Notes under the pieces: model-generated
Told to the model about the DNA's origin: nothing
What the model saw: only the letters and a program-made list of their open reading frames with translations
The model's database searches: none
Assembly (NCBI RefSeq): GCF_021458635.1
Contig: NZ_JAIRDQ010000012.1
Coordinates: forward strand, 124,001-188,000
DNA length: 64,000 nucleotides
Reading direction: 5' to 3'
DNA from: Bradyrhizobium monzae
GTDB lineage: Bacteria; Pseudomonadota; Alphaproteobacteria; Rhizobiales; Xanthobacteraceae
In this document: positions 52,900 to 61,772 of the stretch, in pieces
How positions within the stretch are numbered: position 1 is the stretch's first letter
How the letters are laid out: every line of letters starts with the position of its first letter
Position numbers and translations under genes: made by a program

Positions 52900-53898
52900 A
52901 TGCAGCCTGTCGCTCCCTCCCCCGATGCGCGGATTCCAGTTCATGTGCTGACGGGGTTTCTCGGGAGCGGCAAGACAACGTTTCTTCGTCACCTGCTCGG
53001 GGAGCCGGGACTCGCCGAGACTGCGGTGATCATCAATGAATTCGGCGAAATAGGACTGGACCACCTGCTGGTGCGGGAAGTCGCGGAAGATGTGGTCCTG
53101 CTGTCGTCCGGATGTTTGTGCTGCGCTGTGCGCGACGATCTCGTGTCAACCTTGGCCGAGCTTATGGCGATGGTCCGCAGCGGCGCAGTGGCGCCTTTCC
53201 GCCAGGTCGTGGTCGAGACCACCGGCCTCGCCGATCCGGCGCCCATCATACAGGCGGTGATGAGCGCCTCCGAATTGCTGCATGGCTATCGACCCGGCAG
53301 CATCATTACGACTGTGGACGGCGTCAGTGGCCTCAACAGCATTCGAAACTTCGCAGAAGCGGCGCAGCAGGTGGCGTTAGCGGATTGCGTTGTCATCACA
53401 AAGTCGGATCTTGTCGAGCGCGGCCAATTGGACACGCTTGAGCTCGATGTCGCCAAGGTCAATCCTTCGGTGCGCGCGCTGACCTCGAGCAAACAGGCGA
53501 TGCCCTCGGCGGCCGACGTCCTGGCCCATGGCGACGACTGGGAGCCACACTATCTGAGAGTATCTGACAGGCCTGCGCAGGGAGTCCACAGCCACGGCAT
53601 AAAAACCTTCACGGTCGAGGTGACGCGTGAAGTCGAATGGCCGGCCTTTGTCGATTGGCTGGAATTGTTGCTGGCTGCACGCGGTGAATCCATTCTCCGT
53701 GTAAAGGGGTTGTTGCCGGTCAGAGGCGACGAGCGACCGGTTGTCATCCACGGTGTGCAACACGTCGTCTATCCGCCAGAATTTCTGCCACGCTGGCCGG
53801 AAGGTTCGCCACGCGGCTGGCTGGTGTTCATCGCGCGCAACTTGACGCGCACCGCGATCGAAAATTCCCTGCCAAGTATCTTTGCCGCCAGGCACTGA
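52900..53898 (+). CDS. CobW/P47K-family GTPase, metal chaperone type
   Basis: This 332-residue G3E GTPase has Walker A GFLGSGKTTFL, the metal-binding GCLCC motif (SSGCLCCAV), VVETTGLADPAP and a C-terminal CobW_C domain. Such proteins deliver zinc or cobalt to target metalloenzymes. Located between RidA and the ABC transporter genes, it could supply metal to the two amidohydrolases. It is probably co-transcribed with gntR and ridA. Confidence 0.88.
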   Translation: MQPVAPSPDARIPVHVLTGFLGSGKTTFLRHLLGEPGLAETAVIINEFGEIGLDHLLVREVAEDVVLLSSGCLCCAVRDDLVSTLAELMAMVRSGAVAPFRQVVVETTGLADPAPIIQAVMSASELLHGYRPGSIITTVDGVSGLNSIRNFAEAAQQVALADCVVITKSDLVERGQLDTLELDVAKVNPSVRALTSSKQAMPSAADVLAHGDDWEPHYLRVSDRPAQGVHSHGIKTFTVEVTREVEWPAFVDWLELLLAARGESILRVKGLLPVRGDERPVVIHGVQHVVYPPEFLPRWPEGSPRGWLVFIARNLTRTAIENSLPSIFAARH

Positions 53899-54077
53899 CG
53901 GTCGAAAGCGCAACCGCGCCGATACGATATCGATCGCAATTCTTCTCCATCACCTGCGAAGCCGAGCCGCTCATCGAAGGCACGGGCAATTCGTCGCCAT
54001 GCTTTCCTGCTCATGTTTGCGGCGCAGAAATCACTCGAATGCATGAAAAATGGCCGGAGGCAGCCGATATTACACGC

Positions 54078-54113
54078 TTGACAATACCAAACTGTGATCA
54101 CATCATGAGATCA
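54078..54113 (+). promoter_or_regulatory. Promoter with TGATCA operator, copy 5
   Basis: CGCTTGACA (TTGACA at 54078-54083) and CATCAT (54101-54106) have a 17-bp spacer. Half-sites TGATCA (54095-54100) and AGATCA (54108-54113) are 13 bp apart, over the -10. It precedes the ABC permease gene by ~360 bp. Confidence 0.72.
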
Positions 54114-54472
54114 AATATAGTTGGTTTGGGAAGTGACGCCATCTCACCGCAGGGACGCGCCGCATGAGTCGTGTTGTCCGGTGGCGAAACCCAGCCCAAG
54201 ATTGACGGGGATGAACGGGATGTCTCGGGTGAATCTCGCAGCAGCAGTGTCGGCCCTGAGGGCGCGCCGGCGAGCCGGGTTCTTTCGACGAGATCGCCGG
54301 GCGGTCGTCAAATCTGCGCGACCTCTCGTTGATTGGTTCGTTGAGGAAGTCCGACTGTGCCTCGAGAGCGCGCTTGTCGGCGATGTGTTCGTTGATGTGA
54401 CAAGACCATCGAAGGCGTCGGTGGACGGTTCTGCCAAAAACAACTGTAATCTTCTAACGCGGTGAGGCTACG
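54114..54472. other. Long 5' region of the ABC permease transcript
   Basis: About 360 bp separate the promoter from the permease gene. A frame from 54121 to 54465 is open (Arg-rich, with LVDWFVEEVRLCLESALVG) but has no Shine-Dalgarno or family resemblance. It may be a leader or a small unknown gene. Confidence 0.3.
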
Positions 54473-55306
54473 GTGGCGAGTACGCATATTGTCAGTGCCG
54501 GCAAGGCACAGCGGAAGCAGGGCAAAAGCATGAGCGGCAAGAAACGCGCTCGCGGCAGCTGGCTAGAACGCTATTCGGCGCTCCTCGTAGCCGCGGCGCT
54601 GATCGGTGCTTGGCAAATTCTCGTGCCGCTGTCGGGTCTTTCAGAGTTTGTCCTCCCGACGCCGTCGGCCGTCGCCACCCGAATGATCAATGACGCGCCG
54701 CTGCTCGCCGCCCACCTCTATGTGACGCTGTTCGAAGTGATCGTCGGCTTTGGCGTGGGCGTGCTGGTCGGTGTCCCTCTGGCGTTATCGATCTTCTACT
54801 CCAAGCCCTTCGAGCGCGCCATCTATCCGATCCTCGTGGGTCTACAGACGGTACCCAAGGTGTCGCTGGCGCCGATCTTGGTACTGTATCTCGGCTACGG
54901 TTGGGCACCGAAGATCGTGCTTGCCTTCTTGATCTCGTTTTTCCCGATCGTGATATCGACCGTCGTCGGCCTGCAGTCCCTCGACAAGAATCTCGTCAAC
55001 CTGGTCCGCTCAATGGGTGCAAACGAGTGGCAGACCTTCTTCAAGCTGCGTCTGCCAGCAGCGCTGCCCAACATCTTCGGTGGCTTCAAGGTGGCCATAT
55101 CTCTCGCCGTCATCGGTGCGGTCATCGGTGAGTACGTGGCAGCCGAGCGGGGGCTTGGCTATCTGCAGCTTCAGGCAAATTCACTGTTCGATACCACGCT
55201 CAACTTCGCGACCGTAGTGACGATCTCGCTGCTCGGCGTGATCCTTTACTACATCATCGATGTGGTCGAGGCGCGCGTTTCCTACAAGCGCGACGACGCC
55301 AAATGA
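54473..55306 (+). CDS. ABC transporter permease, SsuC/TauC type
   Basis: This 277-residue inner-membrane permease has about six transmembrane segments and the EAA-like loop facing the ATPase (VNLVRSMGANEWQTFFKLRL). It belongs to the BPD_transp_1 family of nitrate/taurine/sulfonate importers. The GTG at 54473 or ATG at 54531 (MSGKKRARGSW) may be the true start. It is followed by the ATPase and, further on, a barrel protein and a binding protein. Confidence 0.9.
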   Translation: MASTHIVSAGKAQRKQGKSMSGKKRARGSWLERYSALLVAAALIGAWQILVPLSGLSEFVLPTPSAVATRMINDAPLLAAHLYVTLFEVIVGFGVGVLVGVPLALSIFYSKPFERAIYPILVGLQTVPKVSLAPILVLYLGYGWAPKIVLAFLISFFPIVISTVVGLQSLDKNLVNLVRSMGANEWQTFFKLRLPAALPNIFGGFKVAISLAVIGAVIGEYVAAERGLGYLQLQANSLFDTTLNFATVVTISLLGVILYYIIDVVEARVSYKRDDAK

Positions 55307-55362
55307 AATGCCTTTAGGTGTCAATTGATTACAACGATGCACAGTTACAGCGAGGCAGTGCG

Positions 55363-56163
55363 ATGAATGCCATCCAAACATCAGGTGCGGCAGTCGAAAT
55401 TTCGCAGCTTTCGAAGGTCTACAAGACCCGCGAAGATGATGATGTCGTCGCCATCGAGCGGATAGATCTTCAATTCGAGCCAGGCACCTTCGTTGCTGTG
55501 GTGGGGCCGAGCGGGTGCGGCAAGAGTACCTTGCTTTCGATGCTTGCGGGCCTTGTCTCCGCCTCCAGTGGCAAGATCGCCATTGACGGGGACGCGATCA
55601 ACCGTCCGCATCCCAAGATCGGCGTCGTGTTTCAGTCCGATCTCCTTCTCTACTGGCGCACCGTGCTCGATAACATCTTGCTGCCGATCGAGATCAAGAA
55701 GCTCGATCTTTCAAAGTTCCGAATGCGTGCCGAGGAGCTACTTGAGCAAGTTGGCCTCAAGGGTTTCGGCAACAAGTTTCCATCGGAGCTCTCGGGCGGC
55801 ATGCGCCAACGAGTGGCGATATGCCGCGCGCTGATCCAGGAGCCGGGCCTGCTGTTGATGGACGAGCCCTTTGGTGCGCTTGACGCACTGACCCGCGAGC
55901 AGATGATCATGGACATGCAGTCTATGTGGCTGAGGGTGCAGAACACGGTTCTGTTTATCACGCACGGTATTGACGAAGCTGTATTCCTCGCCGATCGCGT
56001 GCTGGTGATGTCTCCCCGCCCCGGTCGGATTGATCTTGACCTGAAGATCGATATGCCCCGTCCACGACAGTGGAGCAAGGTCCACGAAGACAAGGTCTAT
56101 CATGGTTACGTGCGCCAGATCCGCGAGATCTTCGAGGCTAAGGGTGTACTCGTCGCCCACTGA
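55363..56163 (+). CDS. ABC transporter ATP-binding protein, SsuB/TauB type
   Basis: This 266-residue ATPase has Walker A VGPSGCGKST, the Q-loop VVFQSD, signature LSGGMRQRV, Walker B LLLMDEPFGALD and H-loop FITHGIDEAV. The ATG at 55363 follows GAGG. It energises import through the permease 56 bp upstream. Confidence 0.93.
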   Translation: MNAIQTSGAAVEISQLSKVYKTREDDDVVAIERIDLQFEPGTFVAVVGPSGCGKSTLLSMLAGLVSASSGKIAIDGDAINRPHPKIGVVFQSDLLLYWRTVLDNILLPIEIKKLDLSKFRMRAEELLEQVGLKGFGNKFPSELSGGMRQRVAICRALIQEPGLLLMDEPFGALDALTREQMIMDMQSMWLRVQNTVLFITHGIDEAVFLADRVLVMSPRPGRIDLDLKIDMPRPRQWSKVHEDKVYHGYVRQIREIFEAKGVLVAH

Positions 56164-56401
56164 GCAAGGGTAGGCGCGTCAATTTTCAAGAGAACCAGGC
56201 ATGAGTGCCGCAGGATGATCTCCTGCGGGAGATGACTTGCGTCCCAAATCATGCGGCTGTGAGCCTATTCAGGGACTTCATGCGGAATTGGGTGCGGTCC
56301 GCAGTGATGTGGCCGCCGCCATTTCCGAGGCCTCGTCGCATTCCGACTATCGCGTTGAGTATGCCCGACGGGCAGCTCGTTTTTGAAGAGGGGGACTAAA
56401 C

Positions 56402-57514
56402 ATGCTTTCTGCCAAACTTGTGAGTCGAACAATACTTGCGGTCAGTCTGATCGCTTGCGCATCTACTGCAAGAGCTGCGGATGAACAGGCACCGGCCAAG
56501 GCGAAGCCAAAACTCGTTGCGGACGCTCCGTTCTTCCTGGTGAATGACAACCGGCTTACCTACTCCTACCAGTTTACGGCTACGGATCCCGGAGCTTTTA
56601 GCACCCGGCCGGATGGGACGATCAACGGTAAGACCGCAAAACAGGTCTATTCATTCACTCATTTCGACATATGGGCTTACGGCACAAACTTCTTCAACGT
56701 TGATATGTTGAAATCCGATCACAACGATCCTGCCTCACCTTGCTCGCCCGCCGGCGTGCTGCCCTTTGGGCCACAAGGGACTTGCGCCGGCGCGACAGAG
56801 TTCTACGGGATAGAGCGCAGCACGTTCGGCTGGAATGAGCTATTCAACACAAAGCAGTTCAGCATAGGGCCGCTGCGAAACATTTCGTTCGAGGTGGGCC
56901 TCGATCTCGGTACGGCAAATAGCTATTATGCACCCTCGACCAATAACGTCGTTGGCGGCCTGCAATTCGCTTTCGATCTTCCGTACAAGGGCTATTTCAA
57001 CGTGGCGCCGCTGGTCGTCAAAGGGTTGGCGAGCCACAAATCCTTTCTTCAGTGCGGTCTCTTTAGCCCCGGCGTTCCGGGGGTAACCTGCCTTGCGGAC
57101 GGAAACCGTGTGTTCCCGGCGACCTGGAAGATTGAAACAAATTACTACATGGATCTGGGATTCCTCCCCGAAAGCATCAGGTATTTCGCCATCAGCGGCC
57201 GTGTTTCTGTGACGGGAGCGAAGGGCGATATCAACACGCTCCCGGCGCTGTCCGGTGTTGGACGGTTCAGCAACGCCACCAAGATCGAATTGAACAGCGA
57301 GCCGATCCGCTTGACGTTTGACGCCAGCAAAGCCTTCATTGGTCCAAAATACAGTCACTTTGTCGACGTCTGGGTTGCCTACCGATATTGGCAGAATAAG
57401 TATGGTCTCGATAGCAATGCTACACCCGGCACTTGCACCGTCGCGGCAACGGGCGTCAGCACCAACAGCTGTACGGAAAAATCAGCCAGCGCGGGTGTCT
57501 CGGTGAAATTCTAG
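56402..57514 (+). CDS. Putative outer-membrane beta-barrel protein (channel-like)
   Basis: This 370-residue protein has a Sec signal peptide (residues ~1-25, ending TARA-ADEQ), alternating amphipathic strands rich in aromatic residues (RLTYSYQFTATDP, FTHFDIWAYGTNFFNVDML, HFVDVWVAYRYWQ) and a C-terminal Phe (SAGVSVKF), as in outer-membrane barrels; the pattern recalls Tsx-like nucleoside channels. It lies between the ABC ATPase and the second binding protein, so it may be the outer-membrane pore for the imported compound. Confidence 0.7.
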   Translation: MLSAKLVSRTILAVSLIACASTARAADEQAPAKAKPKLVADAPFFLVNDNRLTYSYQFTATDPGAFSTRPDGTINGKTAKQVYSFTHFDIWAYGTNFFNVDMLKSDHNDPASPCSPAGVLPFGPQGTCAGATEFYGIERSTFGWNELFNTKQFSIGPLRNISFEVGLDLGTANSYYAPSTNNVVGGLQFAFDLPYKGYFNVAPLVVKGLASHKSFLQCGLFSPGVPGVTCLADGNRVFPATWKIETNYYMDLGFLPESIRYFAISGRVSVTGAKGDINTLPALSGVGRFSNATKIELNSEPIRLTFDASKAFIGPKYSHFVDVWVAYRYWQNKYGLDSNATPGTCTVAATGVSTNSCTEKSASAGVSVKF

Positions 57515-57846
57515 CACCTGGTCTCGTTCGCACAGCAAGATGGCGCGGCGGTCAATCACGCGGCGCCATCAAAGCTCCTGATTGAACCGACCTGACCATT
57601 TCCGCCGGCTCAGCACTGAAGATGCTGAGCTGCGTCAAATCACCAACGTCGTCACGAGCGAATCAATTCGGCTGGCGTTCGGGACGCCGCGGCCACCCGG
57701 TTTCGCAAGCATAGCGGCCGGATTCCGGCGTCGCTGATCATCCGATGCGGGGGCAGGTCAGCGCTTGGACGGCACGGCGCCTCAAGTTCACTTGGAGGCG
57801 GTGGTCCAACCGCGAGAGATGATGTCGGCAACTCGAAAGGGAATCT
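57515..57846. other. Intergenic region before the second binding-protein gene
   Basis: No gene is seen. A TGATCA occurs near 57735 but without a second half-site at 13 bp, so I do not count it as an operator. Confidence 0.35.
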
Positions 57847-58848
57847 ATGGCTGCAGGGTTCCAGAGAACGATGCCGAACAGCACTGCGGTGGCGGCAATA
57901 GCTCTGCTCGTCGCTGTCATCAGTTCATCGATGGCCTTGGCGGCCGACGATGTGCGAGTGCGGCTCAGCTGGAAGCTCAAGGGCGAGTATGGTCACCTCT
58001 ATCTGGCGCAAGACAGAGGTCTTTATGCTGCCAAGAACCTCACCGTACGCATGGGGGAAGGCGCAGGTTCGCAGGCGGCACTTGGGGCGCTCGTTCAGGG
58101 CCAAGAAGACATCGTCATCATGCCTGGGATCTTCGCTGCCTCCGCGATCCAGAAGGGCATGCCGATCAAAATCATCGCGCTTTATCATCCAAAGACACCT
58201 GTCGTCATGATCTCGCATCCCGACAAGCCCATCCTCAAACCGCAGGATCTCGAGGGCAAGATCGTGGCGCATGCCGTCGGCGAGACGGGGACATCCTATC
58301 TCGGAACCTTCTGCGCGGTGAACAAGATCGACTGCACCAAGATCAAGAAGGTTCAGATGGACGCGCAATCGCGCGTGTCCCAGTTCCTGCAGAACCAGGT
58401 GGACGCTGTGAGCATCTATCGCACCAGCGACCTGCCCGTCCTCGAGCAGCGGACCGGAATCAAGTTTCCGATCCTCGATCTCGCACAATTTGGGCTTGTC
58501 GTTCCAGGATTGGCGGCAGTCACGAGCGATGCCGCTATCGAGAAGAAGCCCGATGTCCTCAAGCGCTATCTCGCGGCTGTTAGCGAGGGTATCGAGGCAA
58601 CGCGAAGGGATTCGAGGGCCGCTGCCAATGCCATCGCCAAGGTTTGGCAAGTCGGCCCGTCGGTGGACGTCATCGAAGCACAAGTCAGGGCAACGATTGA
58701 CGCGATGGTGCCCGAGGAAGGAAAGCCCATTGGATGGGTCGACGCGAAGCTCATCGAACAAGCGATCGAGTTGCTCAAGACCGAACAAGCGATCGATCAT
58801 CCAAAACCCGCGGCGTCGTTCTTTACCAATGAACTCCTCGCCAACTGA
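57847..58848 (+). CDS. ABC transporter substrate-binding protein, NMT1/TauA/SsuA type (paralogue 2)
   Basis: This 333-residue periplasmic binding protein has a signal peptide (cleaved near SSSMALAADDV) and the same fold and key phrases as the protein at 34412 (RLSWKLKGEYGHLYLAQDRG, MGEGAGSQAALGALVQGQED). It probably serves the permease and ATPase upstream. The two paralogues are close but clearly diverged, which suggests either related substrates or high- and low-affinity forms. Confidence 0.88.
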   Translation: MAAGFQRTMPNSTAVAAIALLVAVISSSMALAADDVRVRLSWKLKGEYGHLYLAQDRGLYAAKNLTVRMGEGAGSQAALGALVQGQEDIVIMPGIFAASAIQKGMPIKIIALYHPKTPVVMISHPDKPILKPQDLEGKIVAHAVGETGTSYLGTFCAVNKIDCTKIKKVQMDAQSRVSQFLQNQVDAVSIYRTSDLPVLEQRTGIKFPILDLAQFGLVVPGLAAVTSDAAIEKKPDVLKRYLAAVSEGIEATRRDSRAAANAIAKVWQVGPSVDVIEAQVRATIDAMVPEEGKPIGWVDAKLIEQAIELLKTEQAIDHPKPAASFFTNELLAN

Positions 58849-59237
58849 CCGGCCAAAGATGACATGCGAGTGCGACTATGGGCGTCGGGCTTGGTCAGAC
58901 GATATGAATCCTGCGCATCATTGCGTTCACATATATTCGAGGTCTGACGCCCACAGGTGGGACCGGGGCGGCAATCCTCGATGAAATGGCTCGCGGGGCC
59001 GTTTACTGCATTGTTGCCTCGGGCAAGCCTGTGGTGAGACTATTGCCAGCTGCTCTGTGCTCGTATCCGCCTCTAAAACTCATAAGTCATCAGTGGATCC
59101 CAAGAAGCTTCCTCCGGTGCCCATTCATGGCCCTGACCTTGAGGATCTCGGTCCGGCAGTTGAATTGCTTGTGCAGATGATCGCCGCGCTGCCCGCAGGA
59201 CGGTAGCTCCGCGAAATCGCCTTAAAATCTCTAAACG
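58849..59237. other. Intergenic region after the second binding-protein gene
   Basis: No gene or clear terminator is seen in this ~390-bp stretch. Confidence 0.35.
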
Positions 59238-59366
59238 ATGACCACAAGAATCACGTTCCGTGCTGACGGCGCCGTTCTCAGTATTGACGCGTTGAACGAT
59301 CCGGTGAACGCGAATGGCGTCGGAGTGATGGAATCGTTCAATCGCGAACAAGTCCAGGAGAGATGA
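59238..59366 (+). CDS. Possible 42-residue ORF coupled to the small secreted protein gene
   Basis: This ATG-started ORF begins MTTRITFRADGAVLSIDALN and ends at a TGATG junction with the ATG at 59366. The composition is protein-like, but there is no strong ribosome-binding site and no known family, so it is tentative. Confidence 0.3.
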   Translation: MTTRITFRADGAVLSIDALNDPVNANGVGVMESFNREQVQER

Positions 59367-59671
59367 TGAAGTTGGTGAAGACCTCTGTAGTCGCATGTGT
59401 CCTTTCGGCTCTGCTTGCGGGCCAGGTGCTCGCGCAAGACCTTTCGACCGGCGCCAAGAATCGCGGCGGCATGCAAGGCAAGAGCATACAGGGCGGCATG
59501 AGCGATGATGAGGATTCGACCGCTCAGCTCGGCGCTGCGGACCGAAAGGCGGGGATGAAGCCGGCCAAGAGCACAAAGGGGGCAGCCGGCACCACTGGGA
59601 TCGCTCCGAACAAGGGGGCAGCTGACGAGTCTTCAGACGGCGGGACGCCGACGGCCGGCAAGCGCCACTAA
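59366..59671 (+). CDS. Small secreted hydrophilic protein of unknown function
   Basis: This 101-residue protein has a signal peptide (MKLVKTSVVACVLSALLAGQ, cleaved after VLAQ) followed by a low-complexity Gly/Ala/Lys/Asp-rich chain that is probably disordered in the periplasm. The ATG at 59366 is chosen over 59363 because AGGAG lies five bases before it. A strong terminator follows. The function is unknown. Confidence 0.65.
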   Translation: MKLVKTSVVACVLSALLAGQVLAQDLSTGAKNRGGMQGKSIQGGMSDDEDSTAQLGAADRKAGMKPAKSTKGAAGTTGIAPNKGAADESSDGGTPTAGKRH

Positions 59672-59691
59672 CGCGGGCGACTCTTATCGGC

Positions 59692-59727
59692 AAACCTCCG
59701 GTCGCGCGCAGGCGGCCGGAGGTTTTT
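59692..59727 (+). terminator. Rho-independent terminator of the small secreted protein gene
   Basis: AAACCTCCGG-T-CGC pairs with GCG-G-CCGGAGG across a short loop and is followed by five T. It lies 20 bp after the stop codon. Confidence 0.85.
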
Positions 59728-60488
59728 CCGTGCGTAGTTCGATCTCGGCGCGAATGGCCCAGCAGCAAGCGATCAAGTTGATTGCTGCGTCAAGGCTATC
59801 AGCGCCCCCTTGCGGCTCGTCCACCAAACTGAGTTGCTGTTCGGCATAGGGTGGAAGCATTTGCCGTTGGTCTTACCGCGGAAGAACGCTCCGTGAGCTG
59901 GTCGAGTCTGCGCGCCAACACGGCGGCACTTCAATACGCGGAATGATCTGGCTTGATTATCAAGTGATATTTCTGGTTTCTCCCGGCGCGAGCGCGGATG
60001 ATATGTGTTGTCAGCCAAGCGTTGGGCGCGCCCTCACTGCTGATGCTATCGTTTATCCAGGTCGCGTAGCGCCGAATGGTGCTGTTCGGGGCGACGCCTC
60101 AAGCTCTGCAGCGGAGTGCGTCCAGCCGCTACCCGCATAGATGAGGTCGTCACAGCACGTTCCGGCAGGATAACGTCAGCTCGGCTGCCCGGCTCGGGAG
60201 CTGATAATTAGGAACAGGCTCTCTTCGCCGATTTGCGGTCGAGCCGGATGCAGTGAAGAAGTAATCGCGGTGTTTCGCGCAACGGGGGCTTTTGCCCTCC
60301 TCATGCCAATCCGCTTTTGGAGCTTCATGCCCAGGCTGTTAATCGGCATTCAAAGTTGACGCTCCCGCGGATTATTCGCAAGCTTGCGCCGTACCGCCGG
60401 ATTTCCTCCGCCACGGCCTCGCAGTTCGGGGAGCCTTGTCGGCGCATTTCCGACGTGACGGACAATTGCAGCCGAGGGAGTTTGCGTG
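59728..60488. other. Intergenic region upstream of the FAD oxidoreductase gene
   Basis: No gene is supported. The palindrome TTGATTATCAAG near 59952 is the only conspicuous short repeat; I cannot assign it to a regulator. Confidence 0.35.
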
Positions 60489-61772
60489 ATGCAAGGCGAT
60501 CCGACTTCGCACGGACTCTGGGAACTGACGGCTCCGCATGCACCTCAGACCGGTCGTCTAGCCGGCGAGATTGACGTCGATATCCTCGTCATCGGTGGCG
60601 GATATACTGGGCTTTCGTCGGCTCTCCACCTTGCAGAAGCAGGAGCGCGCGTCGCGGTCCTCGATGCGTCTGAAATCGGCTTCGGCGGCTCCGGACGCAA
60701 TGTCGGTCTCGTGAATGCCGGTATGTGGGTCATGCCGGACACTCTCGTAGCGACGCTGGGACAAACCCTTGGGGAGCGCCTGATCGATCTGCTCGGCCAT
60801 GGGCCGCGACGGGTGTTCGATCTGATCGCGCAACATGACATTGAATGCGAGCAAGAGCCAACGGGCACGTTGCATTGTGCAGTCGGACGCAGGGGATTGG
60901 AAGAAATCGAGGCTCGTGCTGAACAATGGCAGCGACGTGGCGCGCCGGTCGAGATTCTCGATGCCGCGGAGACGCGCCGGAGGATCGGCGGTGGCGACTA
61001 CGCCGGTGCATTGCTGGATAAACGCGCTGGCACAATTCAGCCGCTGGCCTATGTTCGTGGTTTGGCTCGTGCCGCGCTTGCTGCGGGCGCGAAAATATTC
61101 ACTCAGAGTGCCGCTCTCACCGCCAGCGACGGCGGATCGCGCTGGAAGGTCAATACGACAGCCGGATCTGTGCGTGCAGATTGGGTGATTGTTGCCACCG
61201 ATGCCTACGCGCGAGGACCCTGGTCGCAGGTTCGGCAGGAGCAGATCCAACTGCCTTACTTCAACTTTGCGACCCAACCCCTCTCGGATAATTTGAGAGC
61301 ATCGATCCTGCCCGAACGCCAGGGAGCCTGGGATACGAAACAGGTGCTCAGTTCATTTCGCTTCGACCGTGCAGGTCGGCTGGTTTATGGCAGCATCGGT
61401 GCTCTTGAGCGGAGCAGTGCAGCAGTGCACAGGGCGTGGGCAATCCGCTCACTGGGCAAGCTGTTTCCTCAGCTCGCCGACATCGAATTCGAGACCGGTT
61501 GGTTCGGGATGATCGGTATGACCTCGGACAACCTACCCCGCTTTCACAAGCTGGACCGCAATGTAATTGCGTTCAGTGGATACAACGGCCGCGGAATTGC
61601 GCCAGGCACGGTGTTCGGCGGCGTGCTCGCGTCCTATGTGCTGGGGCACGTTGCCGACCAAGACCTTCCGCTTCCGATCACACCGGTGGAGGAGCCGCGC
61701 TTCCGCGACACGCGGGAGGCGCTCTATCGCATCGGGGCGCAACTCGTTCATTTGACCGAAGCCCGGCTCTGA
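60489..61772 (+). CDS. FAD-dependent oxidoreductase, DAO/PuuB-like
   Basis: This 427-residue flavoprotein has the FAD motif VDILVIGGGYTGLSSALHLA, the GFGGSGRNVGLVNAGMW segment typical of gamma-glutamylputrescine oxidase-like proteins, and C-terminal FSGYNGRGIAPGTVFG. It oxidises a primary or secondary amine or an N-methyl amino acid. The ATG at 60489 follows GAGGGAG at eight bases. It stands alone at the edge of the island and is a second candidate for a sarcosine-oxidase-like step beside the DadA-like protein. Confidence 0.87.
   Translation: MQGDPTSHGLWELTAPHAPQTGRLAGEIDVDILVIGGGYTGLSSALHLAEAGARVAVLDASEIGFGGSGRNVGLVNAGMWVMPDTLVATLGQTLGERLIDLLGHGPRRVFDLIAQHDIECEQEPTGTLHCAVGRRGLEEIEARAEQWQRRGAPVEILDAAETRRRIGGGDYAGALLDKRAGTIQPLAYVRGLARAALAAGAKIFTQSAALTASDGGSRWKVNTTAGSVRADWVIVATDAYARGPWSQVRQEQIQLPYFNFATQPLSDNLRASILPERQGAWDTKQVLSSFRFDRAGRLVYGSIGALERSSAAVHRAWAIRSLGKLFPQLADIEFETGWFGMIGMTSDNLPRFHKLDRNVIAFSGYNGRGIAPGTVFGGVLASYVLGHVADQDLPLPITPVEEPRFRDTREALYRIGAQLVHLTEARL

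Noticed and set aside
57735..57755. TGATCA near the second binding-protein gene as a sixth operator
   Set aside because: The second half-site at 13 bp is missing.
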